The position numbers and the translations under genes are program-made. The notes under the pieces were generated by a model. The model saw only the letters and a program-made list of their open reading frames with translations. It had not been told where the DNA came from and did not search any database. A DNA stretch of 44,970 nt. It comes from a virus. The stretch spans positions 1-44,970 of the IMG/VR virus record IMGVR_UViG_3300036859_000059; one strand, given 5' to 3'. Below are positions 21,293 through 27,835 of this stretch, piece after piece (the stretch's first letter is position 1; each line of letters opens with the position of its first letter).

Positions 21293-22592
21293 AGCACACA
21301 GCCTATACAGCGCCAGTCGGTTTGAGGCCGACATGCTGTGCCCAGGGCGGCGCACGATGGAGAAGGGGCTGCCAGACAGCTCATCCATCTACGCCGCCCG
21401 GGGGACAGTGGCGCACAGCGTGCTGGAGGCAGCACTGCGCGACGGCTTCGAGCCTTCGTCCTTCATTGGGCAGAGCTTCAAGCAGGATGGCTTTGACATC
21501 GAGTTCGACGATGCGCTCTGCGAGAACGTCGATATCGCCGTCAAGAACATCAAGGAGCTGACTGCCGGCGCTGATGTCTTTGAAGCTGAGAGCCGCGTGA
21601 ACTACGCATCGTGGCTCAATGTCCCAGAGGCTGACGCATGGGGGACTGCTGACGTCAAAGGTATCAAGGGCCAGACGCTGTATGTGCATGACTTCAAGAA
21701 CGGGCACAACCCTGTTCCTGCAGACAGTGTGCAGCTCAAGCTCTATGCTGGAGGTACGCTGTCTGAGTATGACGACATCGCCGACATTGAGCACGTGATG
21801 CTGGTCATCCACCAGCCAGAGGTCAGCAATGAACCTATCATGTACGGTATGCCCGTGCAGGAACTGAAGGAGTGGCTGATCGATGTGGCACGTCCTGCGG
21901 TGGTCCAGATGCAGAAGGCTGCAGAGCGCCACGGCAAGATTAGCCAGGCCGAATGGGAAGCCGCGTTCTTGTCCGCTGGCGCCAATCAATGCAAATACTG
22001 CAAAGCCCGGGCGACTTGTCCGACAGCTCGCCAGGAAGCTCTGGAGCCCGTGCTCGGACAAGTACCTGCAACGGCAGATGAATTTGCAGGCGAGTTTGTG
22101 CCGCATCGTTCACAGCCAGCGGATGCGCCAGATGAATGGCTCAGCGCGATCATGGACAAAGCCGACACGATTGAAGATTGGCTCAAAGCTGTGCGCGCAG
22201 AGGTCGAACGTAGGCTGCTGGCAGGCACCGAGGTGACCGGGTGGAAGGTAGTGCAAGGCAAGCGTGGGAATCGTGCGTGGGCCGATCCCGCAGTGGCCGA
22301 GGCTACGCTCAAGACCATGCGCTTGAAGATCGAAGAGATGTATCAACTCAAGCTGATTACCCCGACAGCCGCCGAGAAGCTGGCACCGAAGCCTTTGAAG
22401 AAGGGCGCGAAGCCGGATCCCGAAGCACCGAAGACCCCAATCGGCGCAAGGCAGTGGGCAAAGCTGCAGGAGCTGATAACGCGGGCAGATGGCAAGGCAT
22501 ATGTGGCCCCCGCCTCTGATCCGCGCCCAGCGCTGCAGATGACACCCATCGCAGACGAGTTCGAAGACGTCGGCAACGACGACATTGCTTAA
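21285..22592 (+). CDS. PD-(D/E)XK nuclease, DUF2800 (Cas4/RecB-like exonuclease)
   Basis: The 435-residue protein carries the RecB/Cas4 nuclease motifs: ARGTVAHSVLEAAL with His44, GTADVKG with Asp123, YVHDFKNG with Asp136 and Lys138 (DxK), and QLKLYA with Gln150. Four cysteines (Cys19, Cys236, Cys239, Cys245; pattern QCKYCKARATC) are placed as in iron-sulfur-bearing Cas4/AddB nucleases. It probably trims double-stranded ends for recombination and works with the ssDNA-binding protein downstream. DUF2800 and DUF2815 genes are regular neighbours in phages. The C-terminal 200 residues hold a helical region of unknown use. Confidence 0.87.
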   Translation: MPEAHSLYSASRFEADMLCPGRRTMEKGLPDSSSIYAARGTVAHSVLEAALRDGFEPSSFIGQSFKQDGFDIEFDDALCENVDIAVKNIKELTAGADVFEAESRVNYASWLNVPEADAWGTADVKGIKGQTLYVHDFKNGHNPVPADSVQLKLYAGGTLSEYDDIADIEHVMLVIHQPEVSNEPIMYGMPVQELKEWLIDVARPAVVQMQKAAERHGKISQAEWEAAFLSAGANQCKYCKARATCPTARQEALEPVLGQVPATADEFAGEFVPHRSQPADAPDEWLSAIMDKADTIEDWLKAVRAEVERRLLAGTEVTGWKVVQGKRGNRAWADPAVAEATLKTMRLKIEEMYQLKLITPTAAEKLAPKPLKKGAKPDPEAPKTPIGARQWAKLQELITRADGKAYVAPASDPRPALQMTPIADEFEDVGNDDIA

Positions 22593-22622
22593 TTTTCCGT
22601 TAACTTAAAAGAGGTATTTCAC

Positions 22623-23228
22623 ATGGCTACTCCCGCAAAAACCGCTCTGCCCTCTGCTGGCAGCATGCTGCTCAAAAACGTTCGCCTGACCTTTGCTCAG
22701 GGTCTGTTCGCCGCGACCACCATCCCCGGCCAGGACTCCGGCAAACCGAAGTTCAACTGCGGCGTGCTGCTTGGCCCTGACCACCCCCAGCTGCAGGAGG
22801 TCAAGGACAAAATGATGGCCGTCGCAAAAGAGAAGTGGAAGGACAAGGCGGGTGCCCAGTACAAGGCCCTGGAAAAGCAGGACAAGCTGGCACTGCACGA
22901 CGGCGACATCAAGCCGAACTACGACGGCTACCCCGGCAACTTTTTCCTGAGCCCCAGCGCCCAGGACAACGCCCAGCCATCGTTCTTCGACCAGGTGCGC
23001 AACGAGTTGTCTGTATCTCAGGCCAGCAAGCTGATCTACAGCGGCTGTTATGTCAACATCCGCATCGACCTGTGGGCGCAGGACAACCAGTACGGGCAGC
23101 GCGTCAATGCGGGCTTGCGCGGTGTGCAGTTCTACAAAGACGGTGACGCGTTCAGTGCTGGCCGTCCTGCCGACGGCAACGAGTTCGAGGAATGCGCTGA
23201 AGGCGGTGACGCTGACGACATGGCATAA
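22623..23228 (+). CDS. Single-stranded DNA-binding protein (DUF2815)
   Basis: The 201-residue protein belongs to the DUF2815 family of phage ssDNA-binding proteins. It has MLLKNVRLTFAQGLFAATTI near the N-terminus, a central KPNYDGYPGNFFLSPSA segment, and SGCYVNIRIDLWAQDNQYGQ leading to GLRGVQFYKDGDAFS. It ends in an acidic tail (EFEECAEGGDADDMA) such as SSB proteins use to contact partner enzymes. AAGAGG lies nine bases before the ATG. It would coat ssDNA during replication and recombination, alongside the DUF2800 nuclease and the polymerase. A terminator follows. Confidence 0.9.
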   Translation: MATPAKTALPSAGSMLLKNVRLTFAQGLFAATTIPGQDSGKPKFNCGVLLGPDHPQLQEVKDKMMAVAKEKWKDKAGAQYKALEKQDKLALHDGDIKPNYDGYPGNFFLSPSAQDNAQPSFFDQVRNELSVSQASKLIYSGCYVNIRIDLWAQDNQYGQRVNAGLRGVQFYKDGDAFSAGRPADGNEFEECAEGGDADDMA

Positions 23229-23235
23229 AGTTTTT

Positions 23236-23296
23236 GGGCGGCAGGGTCGGGGATTCCTGGCCGTTTTGCGAAAGCAAGCCGCCCTCTTTTATTTTT
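23236..23296 (+). terminator. Branched hairpin terminator after the SSB gene
   Basis: GGGCGGC (23236-23242) pairs with GCCGCCC (23278-23284), enclosing a small hairpin around GGTCGGGGATTCCTGGCC and a TTGC-GAAA-GCAA tetraloop hairpin (23266-23277). TCTTTTATTTTT follows. It should end the SSB transcript. The end of the structure, with its T run and following CAACC, is closely copied at 23429-23453. Confidence 0.8.
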
Positions 23297-23369
23297 CAAC
23301 CGAGAGATAGCTGATAGTTTTTCAACCGAGAGATAGCTAATAGTTTTTCAACCGAGAGATAGCTGATAG
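23292..23369 (+). repeat. Three tandem 26-bp repeats
   Basis: Units at 23292-23317, 23318-23343 and 23344-23369 are identical but for one base (G to A near the end of unit 2). Each has TTTTTCAACCGAGAG followed by ATAGCTGATAG. They fill the space between two hairpin terminators upstream of the Acb2-like gene. The unit start copies the T run and CAACC that follow the first terminator, so it may have grown by duplication of that leader. Confidence 0.95.
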
Positions 23370-23375
23370 TTTTGC

Positions 23376-23449
23376 AGGGCTGCCGAGGCAGTGGGTTGGG
23401 TTCGAGTCCCGTAAATATAAACCCACCAGCAGCCCTTCTTTTATTTTTT
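23376..23449 (+). terminator. Second large hairpin with T tract and T-arm-like core
   Basis: AGGGCTGC (23376-23383) pairs with GCAGCCCT (23429-23436); inside, GTGGGTT (23391-23397) pairs with AACCCAC (23420-23426), and GGG-TTCGAGT-CCC (23398-23410) forms a tRNA T-arm-like tip. TCTTTTATTTTTT follows. It reads as an intrinsic terminator or a stable leader RNA, 18 bases before the Acb2-like gene. It is too short and lacks D and anticodon arms, so it is not a working tRNA. Confidence 0.7.
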
Positions 23450-23466
23450 AACCAGGAGCAAATGAG

Positions 23467-23694
23467 ATGAGCGAACAAACCTTTGGCCAGAAAGCAGTTG
23501 GCCTTTTCTTCAACCCAAGTGGCGATGACGCCGTGGCGAATTGCAAACAGGAATTCGCCACGATCATTGACCGCATGCACGAACTGCACAACATCACAGC
23601 CAACTACGAAGTTATACGCATGTGCCAGATTGCCATCGACAACGCACAAACCGCGCAGATGTGGGCTGTCAAAGCCCTGACCTGGCGCGACTAA
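23467..23694 (+). CDS. Acb2/Tad1-like helical-hairpin protein (putative anti-CBASS/anti-Thoeris sponge)
   Basis: The 75-residue protein starts MSEQTFGQKAVGLFFNPSGD and folds, by pattern, into two helices (about 19-42 and 46-72), the second ending AIDNAQTAQMWAVKALTW. This layout and the opening match small phage proteins I associate with the Acb2/Tad1 hairpin family, whose members bind cyclic nucleotides from bacterial CBASS or Thoeris defence. The assignment is by remembered similarity; binding is not shown. AGGAG lies nine bases before the ATG. It stands alone between structured regions, unlike the packed genes around it, as an added accessory gene would. Confidence 0.6.
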   Translation: MSEQTFGQKAVGLFFNPSGDDAVANCKQEFATIIDRMHELHNITANYEVIRMCQIAIDNAQTAQMWAVKALTWRD

Positions 23695-23961
23695 AGAGAC
23701 ACAGCAGGACTGCCGGATTTCCAACTTAGCCTGGCCCACTAGGTAAAAAGCCTTTACATGTCGCCCCCTCTGCTGCCTGCGCCACTTTTGGGCAGAGGGA
23801 AGTGAAAATACCCGCCGGGGTGGAAACCATACAATGGGGAATGTTTAGGAAAAGCCAGGGCGTGAAGAACGTCCTGGCTGGGGTCAAGTTTCGTTTGTGC
23901 ACTGTTGCCAAATGAGTTAGGGCGGCTTCAGTGCACAAACGCAACTTCATCGGAGATTTTT
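23695..23961. other. Non-coding stretch with two hairpins and an inverted repeat
   Basis: These 267 bases hold no plausible gene. CCCTCTGC (23766-23773) pairs with GCAGAGGG (23792-23799). AGCCAGGGCG (23853-23862) pairs with CGTCCTGGCT (23870-23879) around a seven-base loop; read on the minus strand this stem is followed by TTTTCC, so it may stop antisense transcription. A 13-bp inverted repeat lies at 23892-23941. No clear sigma-70 promoter was found; TACAAT at 23829-23834 is a weak -10 candidate. Confidence 0.6.
23892..23941. promoter_or_regulatory. Perfect 13-bp inverted repeat before the HTH gene
   Basis: CGTTTGTGCACTG (23892-23904) and its exact complement CAGTGCACAAACG (23929-23941) are separated by 24 bases; each arm contains the palindrome GTGCAC. 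The pair ends 20 bases before the HTH gene start. Two arms 37 bases apart centre to centre suit two bound dimers on one DNA face or loop, so an autoregulatory operator is likely; an RNA hairpin is the alternative. Confidence 0.65.
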
Positions 23962-24225
23962 ATGACCAACATCGTACAGCGGCTGGTTGAGCGACGAAAG
24001 GAGCATATGGCGGGGGTTGGATACGGCGGCCCGAAGTGGTCTGCCAGCGAGCTTGCTCCAGAACTCGGCGTCTCGGCTAAAACGCTATCAGCATTGCTTT
24101 CGAAAGATCCTAGCGCCCCACCGGCCGTGCGCAATCCACCTTGCAACCCGCGCGATAGTCGCCATCCACCGCGCTGGGATCCGGTTGCCGTGCGCAAATG
24201 GTGGGCTGCCAGGAGCGCTAAGTGA
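23962..24225 (+). CDS. Small helix-turn-helix DNA-binding protein
   Basis: The 87-residue protein begins MTNIVQRLVERRKEHMAG and carries an HTH at about residues 28-50 (WSASELAPELGVSAKTLSAL), then a proline-rich loop and a basic RWDPVAVRKWWAARSAK end like a winged or excisionase-type protein. GGAG six bases before the ATG at 23962 decides the start; the longer frame would run through the inverted repeat. Its stop overlaps the polymerase start (GTGA), so it may regulate the polymerase operon through the 23892-23941 repeat. Confidence 0.75.
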   Translation: MTNIVQRLVERRKEHMAGVGYGGPKWSASELAPELGVSAKTLSALLSKDPSAPPAVRNPPCNPRDSRHPPRWDPVAVRKWWAARSAK

Positions 24226-26372
24226 CCACACTCTGGTTTGATACAGAAACTTTTTCTGAGTGCGACCTGAAGTCGCGCGGCACGCACCGCTACGCCTCTC
24301 ACCCAAGCACCGAAATAACCGTTGCGCAATGGGCCATCGACGACGGCGAGCCGGTGGTCGAGGATCTCTTCGGCACCAGGCGCCCGAGTCGCCAGCTGCT
24401 GGATCATCTGAACAATCCCGACATCAGCATCGAAGCCCATAACAGCCATTTCGACAGAACACTGGTTCGCTACGTCTGGAAGCTGGACATTCCCGTTAAA
24501 CGCTGGCGTGATACCATGGTGCGCTCGCTGGCCCATGGCCTGCCCGGCGCGCTGGGCAAGATCGGCGCCGTACTGGGTATTGACGAGGACCAGCAAAAAG
24601 ATAAGCGCGGGCAGCAGTTAATTTTGCTCTTTTGCAAGCCTTTGGCCAAGAACATGAAGCTGCGCCGCGCGACACCGCAGACGCATCCGGCAGAGTGGGC
24701 AGAGTTCCTGGAATACAGTCGTCAGGACATCGTTTCTATGCGTGCCATCTGTACCAAGCTGCCGAAGTGGAACTATGGCGTAGGCGCCGCGGTCCGCGAG
24801 CGCGAACTGGTGCTGTGGCACCTGGACCAAAAGATCAATGACCGCGGCGTGATGATGGATGTGACGCTGGCCCGGGCTGCTGTCGAGGCGTGCGAGATTG
24901 AAAAGGTCCGGCTCAAGCATGAGATGCGTGAGCTAACAAACGACCTGGTGGATGGCCCCAGCAAGCGCGCGGACATCCTCTATTTCATCCTGGCCGAGTA
25001 CGGCGTGGACCTGCCAGACCTCAAGGCCGACACCCTGCGCCGACGGATGGAGGATCCAGAGCTGCCGGACGGCGTGAAGCTGCTGCTGGCTATCCGGCTG
25101 GAGGGCACCAAGACCAGCACCGCCAAGTATAAGGCCCTGCTGAACGCCGTGAGCGATGACGACAGGCTACGCAACACCCTGCAGTTCGCCGGGGCGTCGC
25201 GCACAGAGCGCTGGGCTGGCCGCATTTTCCAGCCGCAGAATATGACGCGTCCAGATTTGCAGCTGATGGCCGACTACCACGGCGTCACGCTCAAAGAGCT
25301 GGACGACAGCGAAGAGCTGCAGGCCGATTACCGTGATACCGGAATTGCCGCGCTCAAAGAGGGCTGCGCCGAACTGTTCTTCAACAACGTGACCGGCCTG
25401 GCCTCGAACGTTGTGCGCAGCTGTATCGTCGCCCCGCCCGGCAAAAAGCTGGTCATCGCCGACTTGGCAAATATCGAGGGCCGCGGGCTGGCGTTCCTGG
25501 CCGGTGAAGAGTGGAAGCTGCAGGCGTTCCGCGAATATGACGATGGCACAGGTAAGGATCTCTACATCCTGGCATACGCCCGGGCGTTCAACATCGATCC
25601 CGAAGACGTCGAGAAATGGATGCGCCAAATCGGCAAGGTCATGGAGCTGGGGCTCGGCTACCAGGGTGGCGTTGCTGCCTTCCTAACGTTCGCCGCGGTC
25701 TACAAGATGGATCTGGCCGTGATGGCTGACGCGGTGCACCGCACGGCCAGCAAGCAGGCCCTGGCCGCCGCCTACGGCGTATGGGATTGGGCAGTTAAAA
25801 AGAAACGAACGCTGGGCCTGGAGAAAAGCGTTTATGTGGCATGCGAAGTGCTCAAGACGCTGTGGCGCGCGGCCCACCCAATGACCGCGCAGCTATGGGA
25901 TGACGCTCAACTGGCCGTGCAGAAGGCCATCCTGAATCCTGGCACCTCGTTCGAGATTGGTCAGTATATGAAGGCCCAGCGTGATGGTTCGTGGCTGCGG
26001 ATCCGGCTGCCTTCTGGCCGGTGCTTGTGCTACCTCAACCCCAAGATCGACGAGAGTGGCCAGATCACCTACATGGGTGTGAATCAATACACGAAGCAAT
26101 GGTGCAGGATCAAGACCTACGGTGGCAAGATCATTGAGAATGCCACCCAGGCCTGGGCCCGGGATGTACTGGCCTGGCATATGCCCGAGATCGACGCCTC
26201 TGGTTATGAGATCGTGCTGACAGTGCACGACGAGTTGATTACCGAGACACCGGACACGCCGGAATACTCGCACGAGAATCTGGCCTACATGATGACGGAT
26301 GCCATCCCATGGGCGCCGGGCGCACCTCTGGCTGCTGCTGGCTTTGAGACTAAACGCTACTACAAGGGGTGA
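24222..26372 (+). CDS. DNA polymerase, family A, with 3'-5' exonuclease
   Basis: The 716-residue protein is the replicative polymerase. The exonuclease has FDTET (Asp7, Glu9), AHNSHFD (Asp78) and YSRQDIVS (Asp169). The polymerase has motif A ADLANIEGRG (Asp414, Glu419), motif B around QIGKVMELGLGYQG, and motif C VHDELITE (Asp670, Glu671). There is no 5'-3' nuclease domain, as usual for phage family A enzymes. It starts with GTG (CAGGAG six bases upstream) overlapping the HTH stop. It copies phage DNA from primers made by the prim-pol protein. Confidence 0.95.
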   Translation: MTTLWFDTETFSECDLKSRGTHRYASHPSTEITVAQWAIDDGEPVVEDLFGTRRPSRQLLDHLNNPDISIEAHNSHFDRTLVRYVWKLDIPVKRWRDTMVRSLAHGLPGALGKIGAVLGIDEDQQKDKRGQQLILLFCKPLAKNMKLRRATPQTHPAEWAEFLEYSRQDIVSMRAICTKLPKWNYGVGAAVRERELVLWHLDQKINDRGVMMDVTLARAAVEACEIEKVRLKHEMRELTNDLVDGPSKRADILYFILAEYGVDLPDLKADTLRRRMEDPELPDGVKLLLAIRLEGTKTSTAKYKALLNAVSDDDRLRNTLQFAGASRTERWAGRIFQPQNMTRPDLQLMADYHGVTLKELDDSEELQADYRDTGIAALKEGCAELFFNNVTGLASNVVRSCIVAPPGKKLVIADLANIEGRGLAFLAGEEWKLQAFREYDDGTGKDLYILAYARAFNIDPEDVEKWMRQIGKVMELGLGYQGGVAAFLTFAAVYKMDLAVMADAVHRTASKQALAAAYGVWDWAVKKKRTLGLEKSVYVACEVLKTLWRAAHPMTAQLWDDAQLAVQKAILNPGTSFEIGQYMKAQRDGSWLRIRLPSGRCLCYLNPKIDESGQITYMGVNQYTKQWCRIKTYGGKIIENATQAWARDVLAWHMPEIDASGYEIVLTVHDELITETPDTPEYSHENLAYMMTDAIPWAPGAPLAAAGFETKRYYKG

Positions 26373-26376
26373 TATT

Positions 26377-26589
26377 GTGAGCCACTTCGACGACAACGAA
26401 AACAGAATAGTCTACGGCAGGCAACCCCTGCGCCTTGCCAAATCAGACCTAACTTGCAAGCACTGCGGCGCAAAGTGCTACTGGCAAGAAGTCGTGGACA
26501 AAGATGGCTTTCCGCGCGCAAAGCTGTTCGAGCACGGCAAGCCCCACCGTTGTGATATCTCCAACCAGTTCGAGGACTGTAGTTCTTGA
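26377..26589 (+). CDS. Small zinc-ribbon protein
   Basis: The 70-residue protein (GTG start, AAGGGG seven bases upstream) begins SHFDDNENRIVYGRQPLRL and has a CKHCGAKCYW knuckle followed 25 residues later by HRCD, a CxxC...HxC zinc ribbon. Similar short zinc proteins sit behind phage polymerase genes; their function is not known. It is the first of three zinc-type small genes in a row. Its stop overlaps the next start (TTGA). Confidence 0.7.
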   Translation: MSHFDDNENRIVYGRQPLRLAKSDLTCKHCGAKCYWQEVVDKDGFPRAKLFEHGKPHRCDISNQFEDCSS

Positions 26590-26861
26590 ACCCAAACCGT
26601 TATCGCTGCCCCGAGTGCGGCACCCGGCGCACCGACTTCACGCTCTACGTCCTGCACTGCATGCGCTGCCCACGCAAGACATGCGATTGTGGCGCCTATC
26701 ACTACCCCCACCGGCCAGGATCTAAATGCTGCGTGCACAACCCGCTGAGCGTGCTGCACAATGCCGCCCGGGCGGGCGAGTCGTCTGATGTGCTGCAGGA
26801 GATTGCAGCCGATATCGGCTTTGACCACCCCGGCACGCCCTCAAAAGAATGCCCTTTTTAG
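26586..26861 (+). CDS. Cysteine-rich zinc-binding protein
   Basis: The 91-residue protein (TTG start overlapping the previous stop) has YRCPECGTRR, then LHCMRCPRKTCDCGAYHY and KCCVHNP: several CxxC knuckles that suggest one or two structural zinc ions. The C-terminal part is helical (LSVLHNAARAGESSDVLQEI). GAGG lies eleven bases upstream, a little far. The role is unknown; nucleic-acid or protein binding is likely for such ribbons. Confidence 0.65.
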   Translation: MNPNRYRCPECGTRRTDFTLYVLHCMRCPRKTCDCGAYHYPHRPGSKCCVHNPLSVLHNAARAGESSDVLQEIAADIGFDHPGTPSKECPF

Positions 26862-26868
26862 GACCACC

Positions 26869-27042
26869 ATGAAAACAAAACCTAAAGCCCCGCCGCCAGG
26901 CTGCAAGCAGTGCGGCAAGCCGACAGAAAAAGAATGTGGACGCGTCGAGTGCGCGAATCGTAAACCGATTACCGTTGATGCGCCAAGCAATTGGGACAGC
27001 TTCACCGGCAAAATAAATCCTCGATGGATGGATGACGAATAA
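26869..27042 (+). CDS. Small zinc-knuckle protein
   Basis: The 57-residue protein begins MKTKPKAPPPGCKQCGKPTE and has four cysteines in the order CxxC then CGRVEC, one zinc knuckle, followed by a polar tail ending INPRWMDDE. AGGA five bases before the ATG at 26869 supports this start. It lies just before the third shared-box promoter. No function is known. Confidence 0.65.
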   Translation: MKTKPKAPPPGCKQCGKPTEKECGRVECANRKPITVDAPSNWDSFTGKINPRWMDDE

Positions 27043-27060
27043 CTTTGCATGTGCTAAGAT
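27032..27060 (+). promoter_or_regulatory. Third shared-box promoter
   Basis: TTTGCATGTGCTAAGAT (27044-27060) repeats the box of the two early promoters; TAAGAT (27055-27060) is an extended -10, with only a weak -35 (ATGACG, 27032-27037, 17-base spacer). The leader after it, CAAGACCTAATTAAC, is close to that at 19820. Confidence 0.65.
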
Positions 27061-27089
27061 CAAGACCTAATTAACCTCTGGGAAATTTC

Positions 27090-27182
27090 ATGAAGACGTC
27101 CGACAAAATTCTTCTTGCGCTGACCATCCTCGTGGATGTCGCAGCAGTCATCATCGTTTTATTTTTTGCACCAGGAACCTAA
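27090..27182 (+). CDS. 30-residue membrane peptide
   Basis: The frame codes for a peptide starting MKTSDKILLALTILVDVAAV and ending FFAPGT, one membrane span over residues 7-26 with a positive start. GGGA lies seven bases before the ATG, and the stop ends directly at the next start codon. It is the first frame behind the third shared-box promoter. Size and layout resemble the other small membrane genes of this phage; function unknown. Confidence 0.6.
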   Translation: MKTSDKILLALTILVDVAAVIIVLFFAPGT

Positions 27183-27518
27183 ATGTTTATCCGAATTGAG
27201 CAAGCCAAAGTGCTGGATCTCCTGGCCGAAGAGTCGGAAGGGTTGACCACTCTCGAACTGTGTGATCTCACGGAACGCAGCAACAGCAACATGCGCCGGG
27301 GGCTCTACACGCTGGAAAAAGATGACCTCGTCGGCTTCACCGAAGGCACAGGGCGTCAGACCAGGCTGCTACTCACTTGGAAAATCACGCCCAAGGGCCG
27401 CACCGTCCTGGCCGAGCACAAGGAGCGCAACGCCGCCCGGGCTTTTGAGCACGATCCGAACCTGCCAGTGCCCACCGCGCTGACCGGCATTAATTCCGTT
27501 TTCAACTGGAGGCCATGA
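27183..27518 (+). CDS. Winged-helix DNA-binding protein
   Basis: The 111-residue protein has a winged helix: QAKVLDLLAEESEGLTTLEL, recognition helix around TERSNSNMRRGLYTLEKD, and a wing at LVGFTEGTGRQTRLLLTWKI, followed by TPKGRTVLAEHKER. This is the MarR/PadR-like arrangement. CAGGA lies six bases before the ATG. It may regulate the promoter just upstream (27032-27060) or help replication proteins load. The two genes after it are a nuclease and a helicase. Confidence 0.75.
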   Translation: MFIRIEQAKVLDLLAEESEGLTTLELCDLTERSNSNMRRGLYTLEKDDLVGFTEGTGRQTRLLLTWKITPKGRTVLAEHKERNAARAFEHDPNLPVPTALTGINSVFNWRP

Positions 27519-27835
27519 TGCGTGAATCAGTCATAGAGAAATACCTGGTGGATCGTGTCAAAGCGCTGGGCGGCGAAGTCCGCAAAGTGGTATGGCAAGG
27601 ACGCCGTGGCGCCCCTGACAGACTGGTTATGCTGCCCAATCGGTGGGCGTGGAAACGCGCTGGTTTTTCCCAGTGCACAATGCCGCCAGCTACTTTTTGG
27701 GTCGAGCTGAAAGCTACTGGCGTAAAGCCGGAAGCATACCAACTGCGCGAGCATGACCGCATGTGCAAAATGGGGCAGCACGTTGTTGTGGTGGATAGCA
27801 TTGAAGGCGTTGACGGATTGCTGGGCGAGCCATGA
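27518..27835 (+). CDS. VRR-NUC nuclease
   Basis: The 105-residue protein is a stand-alone VRR-NUC enzyme: RRGAPDRLVMLP with catalytic Asp34, TFWVELKA with Glu63 and Lys65 (ExK), and QLREHDRM with Gln75. These proteins cut branched or structured DNA. I chose the second ATG (27518), five bases after GGAGG; the first (27515) is too close. It overlaps the helicase gene by four bases (ATGA), and the pair is common in phages, which suggests they process replication or recombination intermediates together. Confidence 0.87.
   Translation: MRESVIEKYLVDRVKALGGEVRKVVWQGRRGAPDRLVMLPNRWAWKRAGFSQCTMPPATFWVELKATGVKPEAYQLREHDRMCKMGQHVVVVDSIEGVDGLLGEP

Noticed and set aside
23292-23369. CRISPR array
   Set aside because: The three repeats are directly adjacent without spacers, and no cas genes are present.
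23376-23436. tRNA gene suggested by GGGTTCGAGTCCC
   Set aside because: There are no D and anticodon arms, the T-arm-like hairpin is not next to a 3' acceptor strand, and the closed structure is about 60 bases. It reads better as a terminator or leader hairpin.
23296-23739. Minus-strand frame of 147 codons across the repeat island
   Set aside because: It runs antisense through the repeats, two terminators and the Acb2-like gene; no ribosome site or conserved pattern.
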